Shown one piece after another: positions 54,972-63,858 of a DNA stretch of 64,000 bases; positions within the stretch are counted from its first letter, which is position 1, and every line of letters begins with the position of its first letter. Under the pieces are notes generated by a model. The model had not been told where the DNA came from. It did not search any database and saw only the letters and a list, made by a program, of their open reading frames with translations. The DNA is from Salmonella enterica subsp. diarizonae. GTDB taxonomy: Bacteria > Pseudomonadota > Gammaproteobacteria > Enterobacterales > Enterobacteriaceae. A program made the position numbers and the translations under genes. The DNA lies in contig NZ_VXJV01000008.1 of NCBI RefSeq assembly GCF_008692785.1, forward strand, positions 124,001-188,000. The letters are read 5' to 3'.

Positions 54972-55421
54972 ATGAAAAACACCGCTCTGGGTAAGATCAT
55001 TTTTATCGTCGGCACCGCGTTGCTGCTCGGTGGCTGTAGTGGCATGGCCATGCCACCCTATGCCACCCACGGCACATCGGTCGGCATCATCGCGCCAGCG
55101 GGAGGCTATAGCGAGTGGCACACGGATAGCCGCAACCACACCACAGGAGGCAGTCACAGCCAGTCACAGGGAAACTGCACCCAAAGTGAAGATAGCCAGC
55201 TCAGCAAAAATGGTCTCACACGGACACACCAAAGCAACTGTAACACCCGTAGCCAAACCCACAGCAGTAGCACCAGCAAAACCCGCTCCAGTAGCGTCGG
55301 TTTCAGCGTCGGAGGGCCTGTTGGTGCCAGCCTGGGGTTGATCAAGCAGATGGAGTCGATGAACCGTGCGCCTGCTAACGATATGAGTAGTAATGATATG
55401 TTCAAAAATTTCGGTTTCTAA
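54972..55421 (+). CDS. Putative lipoprotein of the islet (149 residues, unassigned)
   Basis: A typical lipoprotein signal (MKNTALGKIIFIVGTALLLGGCSG) with lipobox LLGGC gives Cys22 as the lipidated residue. The mature part is Ser/Thr/His/Gln-rich and low in complexity (HSQSQGNCTQSEDSQ, HSSSTSKTRSSSVGFS), with a Gly-rich segment (VGGPVGASLG) near residue 115. GGTAGGA precedes the start. I do not recognise it. Its position between the phage lysis relics and the integrase stump suggests a lysogenic-conversion gene. Confidence 0.7.
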   Translation: MKNTALGKIIFIVGTALLLGGCSGMAMPPYATHGTSVGIIAPAGGYSEWHTDSRNHTTGGSHSQSQGNCTQSEDSQLSKNGLTRTHQSNCNTRSQTHSSSTSKTRSSSVGFSVGGPVGASLGLIKQMESMNRAPANDMSSNDMFKNFGF

Positions 55422-55471
55422 GCGCGTAACGCTACCTGGTACCGTCATGGTGTCCAGCCCGGCGGCTATCT

Positions 55472-55701
55472 TGTAACGACTCGCAGACAGCGCAAATTTT
55501 GGTTCACAATAACTGCAACTGAAATCGGACGTGGACTCACGCTAAGTGAGAACGAAATCCGACATCCAGACACAAATGAGAAATTTTTTCATTTACAGTT
55601 ATTGTGAGCCAGCCAAAATGGATTGCGAGTCCGTATGGCTGATTGCGAGCCCATTTGCATTTAATCCGGGCTGAAAAATGGAATTATTGCGAGTCGTTAC
55701 A
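55472..55701. mobile_element. MITE-like element with 14-bp terminal inverted repeats
   Basis: TGTAACGACTCGCA (55472-55485) and its exact reverse complement (55688-55701) bound a 230-base segment with no gene. Inside, GGTTCACAATAACTG (55501) pairs with CAGTTATTGTGAGCC (55596) in 14 of 15 positions, and ATTGCGAG occurs three times (55622, 55642, 55686). This nested structure is that of a non-autonomous transposable element. I see no clear target duplication. Confidence 0.65.
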
Positions 55702-55900
55702 GCTAGTTGCTCTAACCGGAAGAAGACAGTCTGAATCTAACATCGCTAATTCTATTCCTGATACCCCAGTATACCAAAATGGCGACATTGCATTATTTGA
55801 ACAAAGAGGAATTTAGCGCTAGTTTACACAAATAGAATCTCCCTGCCTGTCTGTTATCAACAATATTAGCAAACAGGAGGCAGACTCCAATGAACCAGTG

Positions 55901-56365
55901 CTAATTTTTTCTGGTAAGAGACATTAATCTATTTTTTTGCCATTTAAAGAGCAACTTATCTAAAAAAAATAGTTTGAATACTTTCACTATCAAAAGACCG
56001 CCCCAAATAGCCATAACCCAAACAGGCCAATCACTATGCGGCGCATATATATAATTAAGAAAATACATTATTGCACATACAATGATAGCTACTATTATAC
56101 TTTTTAATAACTTAGCTTCATCTTTTACTCGTTTTTTAGCTTCTGCGATTCGACTATCTAACTCTATACTTTCCGGCAGCGGCTCAGAAGTAAGTTCAGA
56201 TACACTGACATTAAACACGGAAGCTAATGCGCTAAGTGTTTCTAAACTTGGCACTTCATTATTTTCTATTCGCTGAATAGTCCTTGTGCTGAGCGATGAT
56301 AACTCAGCCAGTCTTTCTTGAGACCAGGCTCTTTCCAGTCTTAGTTGTTTCACTCTGCTTTCCAT
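55901..56365 (-). CDS. XRE-family regulator with C-terminal 2TM domain
   Basis: This 154-residue protein starts at ATG 56365 (MESRVKQLRLERAWSQERLAEL). A helix-turn-helix at about residues 4-58 has the pattern WSQERLAELSSLSTRTIQRIE. After a linker there are two membrane helices (about 93-112 and 120-140; IIVAIIVCAIMYFLNYIY and WVMAIWGGLLIVKVF). Such membrane-tethered XRE regulators are common in accessory DNA; targets are unknown. The frame extends to 56461 without a plausible start. Confidence 0.75.
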   Translation of the reverse strand: MESRVKQLRLERAWSQERLAELSSLSTRTIQRIENNEVPSLETLSALASVFNVSVSELTSEPLPESIELDSRIAEAKKRVKDEAKLLKSIIVAIIVCAIMYFLNYIYAPHSDWPVWVMAIWGGLLIVKVFKLFFLDKLLFKWQKNRLMSLTRKN

Positions 56366-56856
56366 AATGGCATACCCTCTGAAATAAATAATCACGGTTT
56401 GATTATTGTTGCAGTGCTGACCGTTTATGGCAACGACATCATCATGACACGAACACGACACCAGTATGACAATTTTAATATCAGTTAGTTACAGTCGGTA
56501 AGTGACATTTCTACTTTGTGGAATCGGGTGACATTTTAAACTTGCAGTAACAAGACGGGTCCCGTCCACGTTGAAACGACCATGAGATGGTTATTTTCGA
56601 TGGCTATATGGTCAAAACAAACTGAATAAAAAATGCATAGAACAGAGTGAAAATTGCATAGCGTTTTTTCGTAACGAACACGCTGTTTTATTAACTTTCC
56701 TCTGAAAGTGGCAAGAAACAAGCCCCTATGATCTGGGGATCTTCGTTGAGGTCAGAAATTCAACTCATACCAGCGTAGCGCACTTTTTGCGGCCCGTACT
56801 AATACTTTTCTTTTCCCCCTCAATAAAGCCCTCTGCAGTCGCCATAAGACGCCGAA

Positions 56857-56973
56857 TTTCACGTTCTGACAGCTCGCGAGGAATTCACCCAAAAACTCCT
56901 GGGCCACACCTCAGAGAACACCACGAAACTCTATCTCGATGAACGCGATAATAAAGCTTACGTGATGCTCTGA
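56857..56973 (+). pseudogene. C-terminal stump of a lambdoid integrase
   Basis: The frame reads [20 protein letters not shown] and then [18 protein letters not shown] before a stop. LLGHTS...T..YLD is the box II region of tyrosine recombinases, ending in the catalytic Tyr region. The N-terminal 85-90 percent is missing. It lies 116 bases before the att-like site at 57089, as an integrase gene should. The 470 bases to its left (56366-56856) hold no gene I can support. Confidence 0.75.
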
Positions 56974-57088
56974 TTTTGCTGTAAAAGAAATGTTAAACTG
57001 GATTTGGATGTGATATAACCAAAAAGGCCAGAATACAGTAATTCGGAAAAATTTCGGATTCAGCGTTGTAAGCTATTGATTTAAAAAC

Positions 57089-57112
57089 AAAAAGAGACCG
57101 AATACGATTCCT
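57089..57112. repeat. Right att-like repeat inside the sdsR terminator
   Basis: This segment matches 47300-47323 in 21 of 24 positions in the same orientation. It covers the sdsR terminator, so the prophage appears to have integrated into the 3' end of this sRNA gene while leaving an intact copy. Confidence 0.6.
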
Positions 57113-57192
57113 GTATTCGGTCCAGGGAAATGGCTCTTGGGAGAGAGCCGTGCGCTAAAAGTTGGCATTAATGCAGGCTAAGTCGCCTTGCC
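57089..57192 (-). ncRNA. sdsR: Small RNA SdsR (RyeB)
   Basis: The minus strand from 57192 reads GGCAAGGCGACTTAGCC, continues through the GGCTCTCTCCCAAGAGCC hairpin and ends in the GACCGAATAC / GTATTCGGTC terminator with T5, about 104 nt in all. This matches SdsR, the RpoS-dependent, Hfq/ProQ-binding sRNA that represses ompD and others in Salmonella. Its genomic place before yebY is conserved. The partner RNA RyeA is encoded on the opposite strand across this region and likely ends at the 57280-57319 hairpin. Confidence 0.92.
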
Positions 57193-57279
57193 CTTTAAGA
57201 ATAGATGACGACGCCAGGTTTTCCAGTTTGTGACGAAGGTGATTGAAAAAATCTGCCGCCATGTTTGTCATCAGAGATA

Positions 57280-57319
57280 AAAAAACCGTAACCCTTTTCG
57301 TGAAGGTTTACGGTTTTTT
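57280..57319. terminator. Bidirectional terminator for ryeA and yebY
   Basis: AAAAAACCGTAA and TTACGGTTTTTT form a perfect 12-bp stem with A/T runs on both sides, 16 bases from the yebY stop. It can end RyeA on the plus strand and yebY on the minus strand. Confidence 0.85.
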
Positions 57320-57335
57320 ATTAAAAATCAGTCAG

Positions 57336-57686
57336 CTATTTGGATGGATCACAAAGCTTTTCCGCACGTTCGATAAACGGCGCCAGACTCATTTTCTCAC
57401 CGGGCTTCGCCGGGTTATCTATTTGAATGACGGCAATAGGCTGAGCGCGCGTTTTACCTTCCGCCACTTGCTGTTCGGCAATGTCATTCAAGGGATACTG
57501 CACCAGCGTACTGGGGTTGATCGCATAGAGCGCCTGGCCTGGCCGACAGGTCAACATGACCTCTTCCCGATTAAACGCCCACTTGTCTTTTCCTACTTCA
57601 AAACGACTTACGGTAATCACCTGCGGCGCCGCCAGCGCAACGCCTGAAGTTGCCAGCAGAAGCACCGGGAGTAGAATTTTTTTCAT
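57336..57686 (-). CDS. yebY: Periplasmic protein YebY (DUF2511)
   Basis: This 116-residue exported protein has a signal peptide ([19 protein letters not shown]) and a small mature domain with a Cys pair ([10 protein letters not shown] and AEKLCDPSK). It is last in the order yobA-yebZ-yebY. In E. coli this cluster is linked to copper, and YebY is a periplasmic copper-related protein; that role is carried over by homology. Confidence 0.92.
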   Translation of the reverse strand: MKKILLPVLLLATSGVALAAPQVITVSRFEVGKDKWAFNREEVMLTCRPGQALYAINPSTLVQYPLNDIAEQQVAEGKTRAQPIAVIQIDNPAKPGEKMSLAPFIERAEKLCDPSK

Positions 57687-57702
57687 TCGTTATGCCAGTC
57701 CA

Positions 57703-58578
57703 TCAGAAAGGTTCGAGGGTTGCAAACAGGCTGACGATCGCCAGGACTATGCCTCCGACTCCCCATTCAATTTGCGTCATCCTGACAAACCATATGTCAG
57801 CCCGGGGATTTTCCTGTCGCATACGTGGTACGAGAACATACCGATTCGTCAGCGCAATTGCCACCATAAGCACTACCAGCGCACATTTTAACAAAAGCAA
57901 CTGTCCATAGGTGGTCTGCCAGATGGCAGTAAATCCCGTGATAAATAGCGTGTTGCTAATGCCTGTGAGCAATACGCCCGCCACAAAAAAGTGACCATAA
58001 CGAGAAAAACGCATCATGGCGCTAATGGCCTGCTGACGCCAGCGTCCTTGAGCCATGCGCATACAATAAACCACTGGCAACAGCCCGCCAAACCAGGATG
58101 CAGCGCAGAGTAAATGCAGGGCATGGTTAATTTGCTGTAATGTTCCCGGTACGCCGTCGCGCATCGTCGCATGTCCAACGCCTGCCAACAGAATAAACTG
58201 AGCAACGGTCAGAATAAGAAGCCGTCGCTGCATTTTTACCGGCGCAATGACCACCATCACCAGAGTGACCAACGCGAGGATAATTTGCCATATCCAGACC
58301 GCGCCAAAACGGGTTTGCAGTACCGCGCTCCACACCGAGACGGAAAACACATCGGGCCAGCCGCCGCCCATCAGCCCGCCCTGAATCGCCAGCATAAAAG
58401 CCGCGCTGATAACACTCCAGGCGGCGGCATGTCGTTGCAGATGTAAAAATCGACACGTCATTAAACGACGAATTGATGCTGGCGCCAGCCAGGCGCCGTA
58501 AAGCGCGCAGCCGTAGACCAGCATCAAACTGGTAAAATGAATAAATCGGAGAGTTATCCAGACGAATGTCAGCATCAT
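57703..58578 (-). CDS. yebZ: CopD-family inner-membrane protein YebZ
   Basis: This 291-residue membrane protein of the CopD family has about eight helices. Histidines are placed in helices as in copper/heme membrane proteins (LRFIHFTSLM, AGVGHATMRDG, INHALHLLCAASW). It starts directly after yobA and is followed 17 bases later by yebY. By analogy with PcoD/CopD it may move copper across the inner membrane. Confidence 0.92.
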   Translation of the reverse strand: MMLTFVWITLRFIHFTSLMLVYGCALYGAWLAPASIRRLMTCRFLHLQRHAAAWSVISAAFMLAIQGGLMGGGWPDVFSVSVWSAVLQTRFGAVWIWQIILALVTLVMVVIAPVKMQRRLLILTVAQFILLAGVGHATMRDGVPGTLQQINHALHLLCAASWFGGLLPVVYCMRMAQGRWRQQAISAMMRFSRYGHFFVAGVLLTGISNTLFITGFTAIWQTTYGQLLLLKCALVVLMVAIALTNRYVLVPRMRQENPRADIWFVRMTQIEWGVGGIVLAIVSLFATLEPF

Positions 58579-58953
58579 TTATTTCACGCTGAAGGTGTAT
58601 TTCCCTTTTGTTTTATGCCCATCCACCGACACAACATGCCAGACTACCGTGTAAGTGCCGGGTTTTAGCGGCTGCTCGAGCGGGATAATTAACTGCGTTT
58701 TATCCTGTTCGTTTCGCTTTGCCGGTCGCGTTTTGATGGACTCTTGCTGAGGGCCGGTAATTGTTGCGCCGCTGAATCCGGGCTCAATCCCCTCAGAAAA
58801 GTTCAGGGTCAGCGCCTGTGGCGCAGCCGTGACGGCAGCATTCGCCGCCGGGTATTGATGCGTCAGGTGCGCATGCGCCCAGGCCGCTGGCGTCGCAAAT
58901 GTCGATGCCAATAAAAGTAAAGCTAAACGTCGCGATGGTGCAGAAAAAGCCAT
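58579..58953 (-). CDS. yobA: CopC-like periplasmic protein YobA
   Basis: This 124-residue protein has a signal peptide ending at AWA. The mature N-terminus HAHLTHQYP supplies the His-brace type copper ligands of CopC proteins, and VVWHVVSVDGHKTKGKYTF supplies the second conserved motif with His. I chose ATG 58953; an in-frame GTG two codons upstream gives an unlikely extension. It is the first gene of yobA-yebZ-yebY, probably for copper handling. Confidence 0.92.
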   Translation of the reverse strand: MAFSAPSRRLALLLLASTFATPAAWAHAHLTHQYPAANAAVTAAPQALTLNFSEGIEPGFSGATITGPQQESIKTRPAKRNEQDKTQLIIPLEQPLKPGTYTVVWHVVSVDGHKTKGKYTFSVK

Positions 58954-59090
58954 ATTCACTATTCCTTTTTGTTATGCCTACGTTACAGAGAATAACCTTC
59001 AACAATCAATGAGTCGAGGATGATCATTTCCATCTTGCCATTACCACGGACTCTTAGTACCTTCTGGCGGCAACAAAAAAGGAGACGCGT

Positions 59091-59321
59091 ATGAAAACGA
59101 ATCTGGCTCAGCTTGAACAAGCAGAAATGGATAAAGTCAATGTGGACCTGGCGGCAGCCGGGGTGGCATTTAAAGAGCGCTATAATATGCCGGTTGTAGC
59201 GGAAGCGGTTGAACGAGAACAGCCAGAGCATCTACGCGCCTGGTTTCGCGAGCGGCTGATTGCCCACCGTCTGGCTTCCGTATCCCTATCCCGGCTACCC
59301 TACGAACCCAGGGTTAAATAA
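59091..59321 (+). CDS. holE: DNA polymerase III theta subunit HolE
   Basis: This 76-residue protein ([20 protein letters not shown] ...) matches HolE in length and sequence. Theta binds the epsilon proofreading subunit in the polymerase III core and stabilises it. GGAGAC lies eight bases before ATG. It is a single gene between yobA and yobB. Confidence 0.95.
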   Translation: MKTNLAQLEQAEMDKVNVDLAAAGVAFKERYNMPVVAEAVEREQPEHLRAWFRERLIAHRLASVSLSRLPYEPRVK

Positions 59322-59427
59322 AATTATATAACGTTACACTTCCTTACATGCAGTTGACTACATTATAAGGCGATTCTTAACCTATGCTTTTTAGAATGGC
59401 TGTAGAGACTATGAAAAGGAAGTCATT

Positions 59428-60084
59428 ATGTCATCCTGGAAAATTGCCGCTGCGCAATATGCGCCCGTGAACGCCTCGCCGGCGGAGCATGTCGCCCATC
59501 ATCTGGAATATATTGAGCTTGCAGCTCGTCAACAGTGCGAACTACTGGTCTTTCCGTCACTGTCGCTATTAGGATGCGACGAAAGAAATAAACCATTGCC
59601 CGCCCCGCCTGATGAGGCGCTTTTACAGCCGCTCACTCATGCGGCCAATACCCACCGTATGACTATCATTGTGGGCATGCCTGTCGAGCATAATTGCCGC
59701 TTCGTAAAAGGCATCGCCATTTTTGCCCCGTGGATAACGTCGCCGCTCGTGTTTCACAAAAGTCATGGGGCCTGTATTGCCAGGCAGCGAAGCGCTATCA
59801 ACGTGGTGGATGAGCAGCCCGAAGGGGTTGATATAGACCCGTCATTTACGTTATTCACAACCAGTCAATGCCTTAACGATCCTGAGCTACATGCTTCTAC
59901 AGCACGCTTACAACGTTTTTCGCATAAATATGCGTTGGCCGTACTGATGGCCAATGCCTGTGGCAGTAGCTCGCTGTGGGATGAAAGCGGGCAACTTATT
60001 GTTCGTGCCGATAGCGGTCCGTTATTACTGACAGGTCTGCGCACAACGGAGGGTTGGCAAGGCGATATCATTCCATTACGCTAA
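59428..60084 (+). CDS. yobB: Nitrilase-superfamily protein YobB, probably lacking the catalytic Glu
   Basis: This 218-residue carbon-nitrogen-hydrolase-like protein matches YobB in length and place. The Cys motif is MANACGSSS and the candidate Lys is in LVFHKSHGAC. The first catalytic motif, normally FPE, reads V-F-P-Ser44-L-S in this copy. The protein is also shorter than true nitrilases. It may therefore be a non-catalytic or divergent member. AAGGAAG precedes ATG. It is followed 23 bases later by exoX and is likely cotranscribed with it. Confidence 0.88.
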   Translation: MSSWKIAAAQYAPVNASPAEHVAHHLEYIELAARQQCELLVFPSLSLLGCDERNKPLPAPPDEALLQPLTHAANTHRMTIIVGMPVEHNCRFVKGIAIFAPWITSPLVFHKSHGACIARQRSAINVVDEQPEGVDIDPSFTLFTTSQCLNDPELHASTARLQRFSHKYALAVLMANACGSSSLWDESGQLIVRADSGPLLLTGLRTTEGWQGDIIPLR

Positions 60085-60107
60085 GGTCTTTCGGTGAGGA
60101 ATGAATC

Positions 60108-60803
60108 ATGTTGCGGATAATAGACACGGAAACCTGCGGGCTGCAGGGCGGGATCGTAGAGATAGCCTCTGTTGATGTCATTGATGGCAACATTGTCAAT
60201 CCCATGAGTCACCTGATACGTCCCGATCGCCCTATTACGCCGCAGGCGATGGCGATACATCGCATTACCAAAGCCATGGTCGCTGATAAACCGTGGATTG
60301 AAGATGTCATACCACTTTATTACGGTAGTCAGTGGTATGTCGCCCACAATGCCAGTTTCGACAGACGCGTATTACCAGAATTGCCGGGTGAGTGGATCTG
60401 TACCATGAAGTTGTCGCGACGCCTGTGGCCGGGAATAAAATACAGCAATATGGCACTCTATAAATCACGCAAGTTAAGCGTACAAACGCCGCCGGGGCTG
60501 CATCATCACCGGGCGCTTTATGATTGCTATATCACCGCTGCCTTGCTGATTGATATTATGCGAACCACCGGCTGGACCGCGGAAGAGATGGTCAATATCA
60601 CGGGCCGTCCTGCGCTGTTAACCACTTTCCCGTTCGGTAAATACCGCGGTAAGGCGGTATCTGAAGTCGCAAAACGCGACCCGGGTTATTTGCGCTGGCT
60701 TTTTAATAACCTTGATAATATGAGCCCGGAACTTCGCCTGACGCTTAAACACTATCTGGAGGATGTTCAGGCTGGCGAGCAACGCGGCAATGGGACACCA
60801 TAA
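60108..60803 (+). CDS. exoX: Exodeoxyribonuclease X
   Basis: This 231-residue DnaQ-fold 3'-5' exonuclease takes part in mismatch repair and recombination. The DEDDh residues are visible: IIDTETCG (Asp5, Glu7), HNASFDRR (Asp in motif II) and HHHRALYDCY (motif III His and Asp). The C-terminal extension (from about residue 165, FPFGKYRGKAVSEVAKRDPGYLRWL) is a small basic domain of the family. It is about 11 residues longer than E. coli ExoX as I recall it. Confidence 0.95.
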   Translation: MLRIIDTETCGLQGGIVEIASVDVIDGNIVNPMSHLIRPDRPITPQAMAIHRITKAMVADKPWIEDVIPLYYGSQWYVAHNASFDRRVLPELPGEWICTMKLSRRLWPGIKYSNMALYKSRKLSVQTPPGLHHHRALYDCYITAALLIDIMRTTGWTAEEMVNITGRPALLTTFPFGKYRGKAVSEVAKRDPGYLRWLFNNLDNMSPELRLTLKHYLEDVQAGEQRGNGTP

Positions 60804-60841
60804 TAGCCAACGACACTCACAAGCCGTTACGAGACGCGCGT

Positions 60842-62893
60842 TTACGCGCTATATAAGGTTCCCTGCGCCAGGCCGATTAAAAAGGCGAACTCCAGCGCGA
60901 CGCCTTCATAGGATTTAAACCGCCCCGACTTACCACCGTGGCCGGAGTCCATATCGGTACATAACAGCAACAGATGATCGTTCGTTTTTAGCTCGCGTAA
61001 TTTTGCCACCCACTTCGCCGGTTCCCAGTATTGCACCTGAGAATCGTGCAATCCGGTTGTCACCAGCAGGTGCGGATAGTCCTGCGCTTTAACATTGTCA
61101 TAGGGACTATAGCTTTTCATATAGTCATAATACTCAATGTCCTGCGGGTTCCCCCACTCTTCAAACTCTCCTGTCGTTAATGGGATAGACTCATCCAGCA
61201 TCGTGGTCAATACATCAACAAACGGTACCTGAGCAATAACGCCGTGGAAAAGCTCGGGACGCTCGTTGATAGCGACGCCCATTAGCATTCCGCCCGCGCT
61301 CCCGCCCATCCCGTAACACAGCGAAGGCGAACCGTAGCCCAGTTTTAATAAGGCATCGCAGGCATCAAGATAGTCATTAAAGGTATTCCGCTTTTTGAGG
61401 AACTTGCCATCCTCATACCACTGCTGCCCCAACTCGCCGCCACCGCGAACGTGTACGATAGCGTAAACAAAGCCACGATCCAGCAAGCTCAGTCGACTGC
61501 TGCTGAAGTCTGCGTCAATACTGGAACCGTAAGATCCGTAGCCGTAAACCAGAAGCGGATTTTGCCCTTTACGAAAATACTTCTGATGATAAACCAGCGA
61601 TACCGGCACTTCGACGCCGTCGCGCGCGGTGATCCACAGGTGTTCGCTCCGATAACAGCCAGAATCAAACCCAGGCACTTCCGTCTGTTTAAGTACCCGT
61701 CGCTCTCCAGTATCCATATCCAGTTCAAACAAGGTATCTGGCGTCGTCATTGAAGAATAGCCGTAACGCAGCCGGGAGGTCTCAGGTTCAGGATTATAGG
61801 CAAGCCACGTCACGTAAGCCGGATCGTCAAAGGCGATGCCTATCACTTCACGGGTTTTACGGTTAATTTGCCGCAGGCTGGTTAAGCCACGTTGACGCTC
61901 TTCTACCACTAACCAGTCGGTAAACAGGGTAAACCCTTCCAGCATAATATGCTCGCGCGGAGGGATCAGCTCTTCCCAGGCGTTTTCATTGCGCACGCGG
62001 GTACGGTACAACCCAAAGTTTTTACCGTTCCGGTTAGAGCGCAGGTAAAATTTGTGCTGATAGTGATCGAGACTATATTCGTGATCTTTGCGGCGCGGTA
62101 AGAATGAAAACGGCTCGGCATCGGCCAGTTCCGCGTCAAGTAATAGCACTTCGCTGGTGGTGGCGCTGGCAAGATGAATCACCACATAATGTTGCGAAGT
62201 GGTTTTATGCAGGCTGACATAAAAGGTATCGTCTTTCTCTTCATATACCAGCTCATCTTGCGACGACGGAGTGCCAATCGTGTGCCGCCAAACCTGATAG
62301 GGCAGCAAGGTCTTCTTATGTTTACGCACATAGTAAAGGGTCAGGGAATCATTGGCCCAGACGAATTCAGGCGCAACGTTATCCAGCAGTTCCGGATACC
62401 AGTTACCGCTTTCGAGGTTACGAAAACGCAACCCATACTGACGGCGGGATAAATAATCTTCTGCCAGCGCCATGATGGTATTATCCGGCGTAATGGCAAG
62501 TCCGCCGAGCGTATAAAATTCGCTGTGTGCGGCTCGCTGGTTCGCATCAAGCAAGGTTTCCCATCCATCCCACTCTTCGCTTAACGCCGATTGTCGTTGA
62601 TAGATGGCATATTCGCAGCCGGGTTCATAGACATAACGGTAGCGATAGCCGTTTTTCACATACGGGGCGGAGACTTCTTTGGGCGGGATGCGATCGATAA
62701 TTTCTTTTAGAATGCGGTCCTGTAACGCCTGCTGAGAGGTCATGACCTTCCGGCCATACTCATTTTCCCGATGCAGGTAATCAAGGACTTCCGGCTGCGA
62801 GCGAGTGTCATCTCGCAGCCAGTAATAATTATCAATGCGCGTATCGCCATGTACGGTCATGGCATAGGGAATTCGATTGGCTTTTGGCAACAT
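60842..62893 (-). CDS. ptrB: Oligopeptidase B (PtrB)
   Basis: This 683-residue serine peptidase of family S9A cleaves small peptides after Arg or Lys in the cytoplasm. A seven-bladed propeller (about 70-400) caps a C-terminal alpha/beta-hydrolase with the catalytic Ser in [13 protein letters not shown] (about residue 532), Asp in [10 protein letters not shown] and His in [10 protein letters not shown]. The length matches E. coli PtrB. Confidence 0.97.
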   Translation of the reverse strand: MLPKANRIPYAMTVHGDTRIDNYYWLRDDTRSQPEVLDYLHRENEYGRKVMTSQQALQDRILKEIIDRIPPKEVSAPYVKNGYRYRYVYEPGCEYAIYQRQSALSEEWDGWETLLDANQRAAHSEFYTLGGLAITPDNTIMALAEDYLSRRQYGLRFRNLESGNWYPELLDNVAPEFVWANDSLTLYYVRKHKKTLLPYQVWRHTIGTPSSQDELVYEEKDDTFYVSLHKTTSQHYVVIHLASATTSEVLLLDAELADAEPFSFLPRRKDHEYSLDHYQHKFYLRSNRNGKNFGLYRTRVRNENAWEELIPPREHIMLEGFTLFTDWLVVEERQRGLTSLRQINRKTREVIGIAFDDPAYVTWLAYNPEPETSRLRYGYSSMTTPDTLFELDMDTGERRVLKQTEVPGFDSGCYRSEHLWITARDGVEVPVSLVYHQKYFRKGQNPLLVYGYGSYGSSIDADFSSSRLSLLDRGFVYAIVHVRGGGELGQQWYEDGKFLKKRNTFNDYLDACDALLKLGYGSPSLCYGMGGSAGGMLMGVAINERPELFHGVIAQVPFVDVLTTMLDESIPLTTGEFEEWGNPQDIEYYDYMKSYSPYDNVKAQDYPHLLVTTGLHDSQVQYWEPAKWVAKLRELKTNDHLLLLCTDMDSGHGGKSGRFKSYEGVALEFAFLIGLAQGTLYSA

Positions 62894-63105
62894 GTCGTTT
62901 TTTCTTTTGCGTTAATATTTGTTATATATCACGCGGCAAACACAGCGACTTAGCATAGTCATCCCGGTCACTCACCTCGGTAAGCGTCTGAGATGTCACT
63001 GCTTCGCCGCTATCCTGCAACATGAATGACGTAAACTATCCATCCTATAAGGGTGGCAAAAGACACGCATGATGCAAGCGAAACATGTTACTTAATGGCA
63101 GGTTA

Positions 63106-63765
63106 TCAGCCAGGTAGCGCCTGTTTTTGCTGCTGCAAGTCCTGCTCGATACCGTCCCGAACATCCTGAGGAATTTTTAGCGCGTCTCCTAAAGCATTCA
63201 GGTAGCTACGTTCCATAAAGTGGTCAATATCAATGGCGGCGCAGCTCAGGAAGTAGACTTCCAGGGCTTCTTCTTCATTGCGAACGCCCTGCGCCAGACG
63301 TTGTGGATCAAGCGGCTGCTCGATAGCTTTCTCGATAAACACACGCCCTTGCTCTTCCACACCTGATTCTCGCAGTTGGTGCTCAATCGCCGCGCGTTCT
63401 TTGGCATCAATATGCCCGTCGCTTTTTGCAGCAAAAACCAGCGCCAGGATCAGTCGCTCAGTGCGAACATCCAGCGGCGTACTTTGGCTGCCGAATTGCG
63501 GCTCTCCCTGGTGCGCAGCGCGTACTTTATCTTTGTACTTATTCCACAATACGGAACCCGCCACCGCGCCACCGCCCACCAGCAAAGCGCCAGTACCATA
63601 TTTGGTTAATAATTTGCGCGAAGACTTATTGGCGACCAACAGTCCCGCCAGACCGCCCAGCGCGCCGGGAACCAGCAATTTATTTAGCCCCTGTTCACCG
63701 GAAGACGAGGCGGAAGCGCCTTTTTGCCCAAGAAGTGATTGTAATTGGTTCAACCAGTTAGCCAT
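63106..63765 (-). CDS. yebE: TerB-like inner-membrane protein YebE (DUF533)
   Basis: This 219-residue protein ([14 protein letters not shown]) has a Gly-rich hydrophobic segment ([14 protein letters not shown] and [18 protein letters not shown], about 30-75) and a C-terminal helical DUF533/TerB-like domain ([19 protein letters not shown]). It belongs to the Cpx envelope-stress regulon in E. coli. I chose ATG 63765 since it gives the family length; the 28-residue upstream extension lacks support. Confidence 0.92.
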   Translation of the reverse strand: MANWLNQLQSLLGQKGASASSSGEQGLNKLLVPGALGGLAGLLVANKSSRKLLTKYGTGALLVGGGAVAGSVLWNKYKDKVRAAHQGEPQFGSQSTPLDVRTERLILALVFAAKSDGHIDAKERAAIEHQLRESGVEEQGRVFIEKAIEQPLDPQRLAQGVRNEEEALEVYFLSCAAIDIDHFMERSYLNALGDALKIPQDVRDGIEQDLQQQKQALPG

Positions 63766-63858
63766 AGTACCCCTCAAATACAGACCAATAATGGTCAAGC
63801 GTACCTGAGGGGATGTCAGGAATTGTCTGTTCCGGCAAAAGAAGCGCAAATTACGCTA

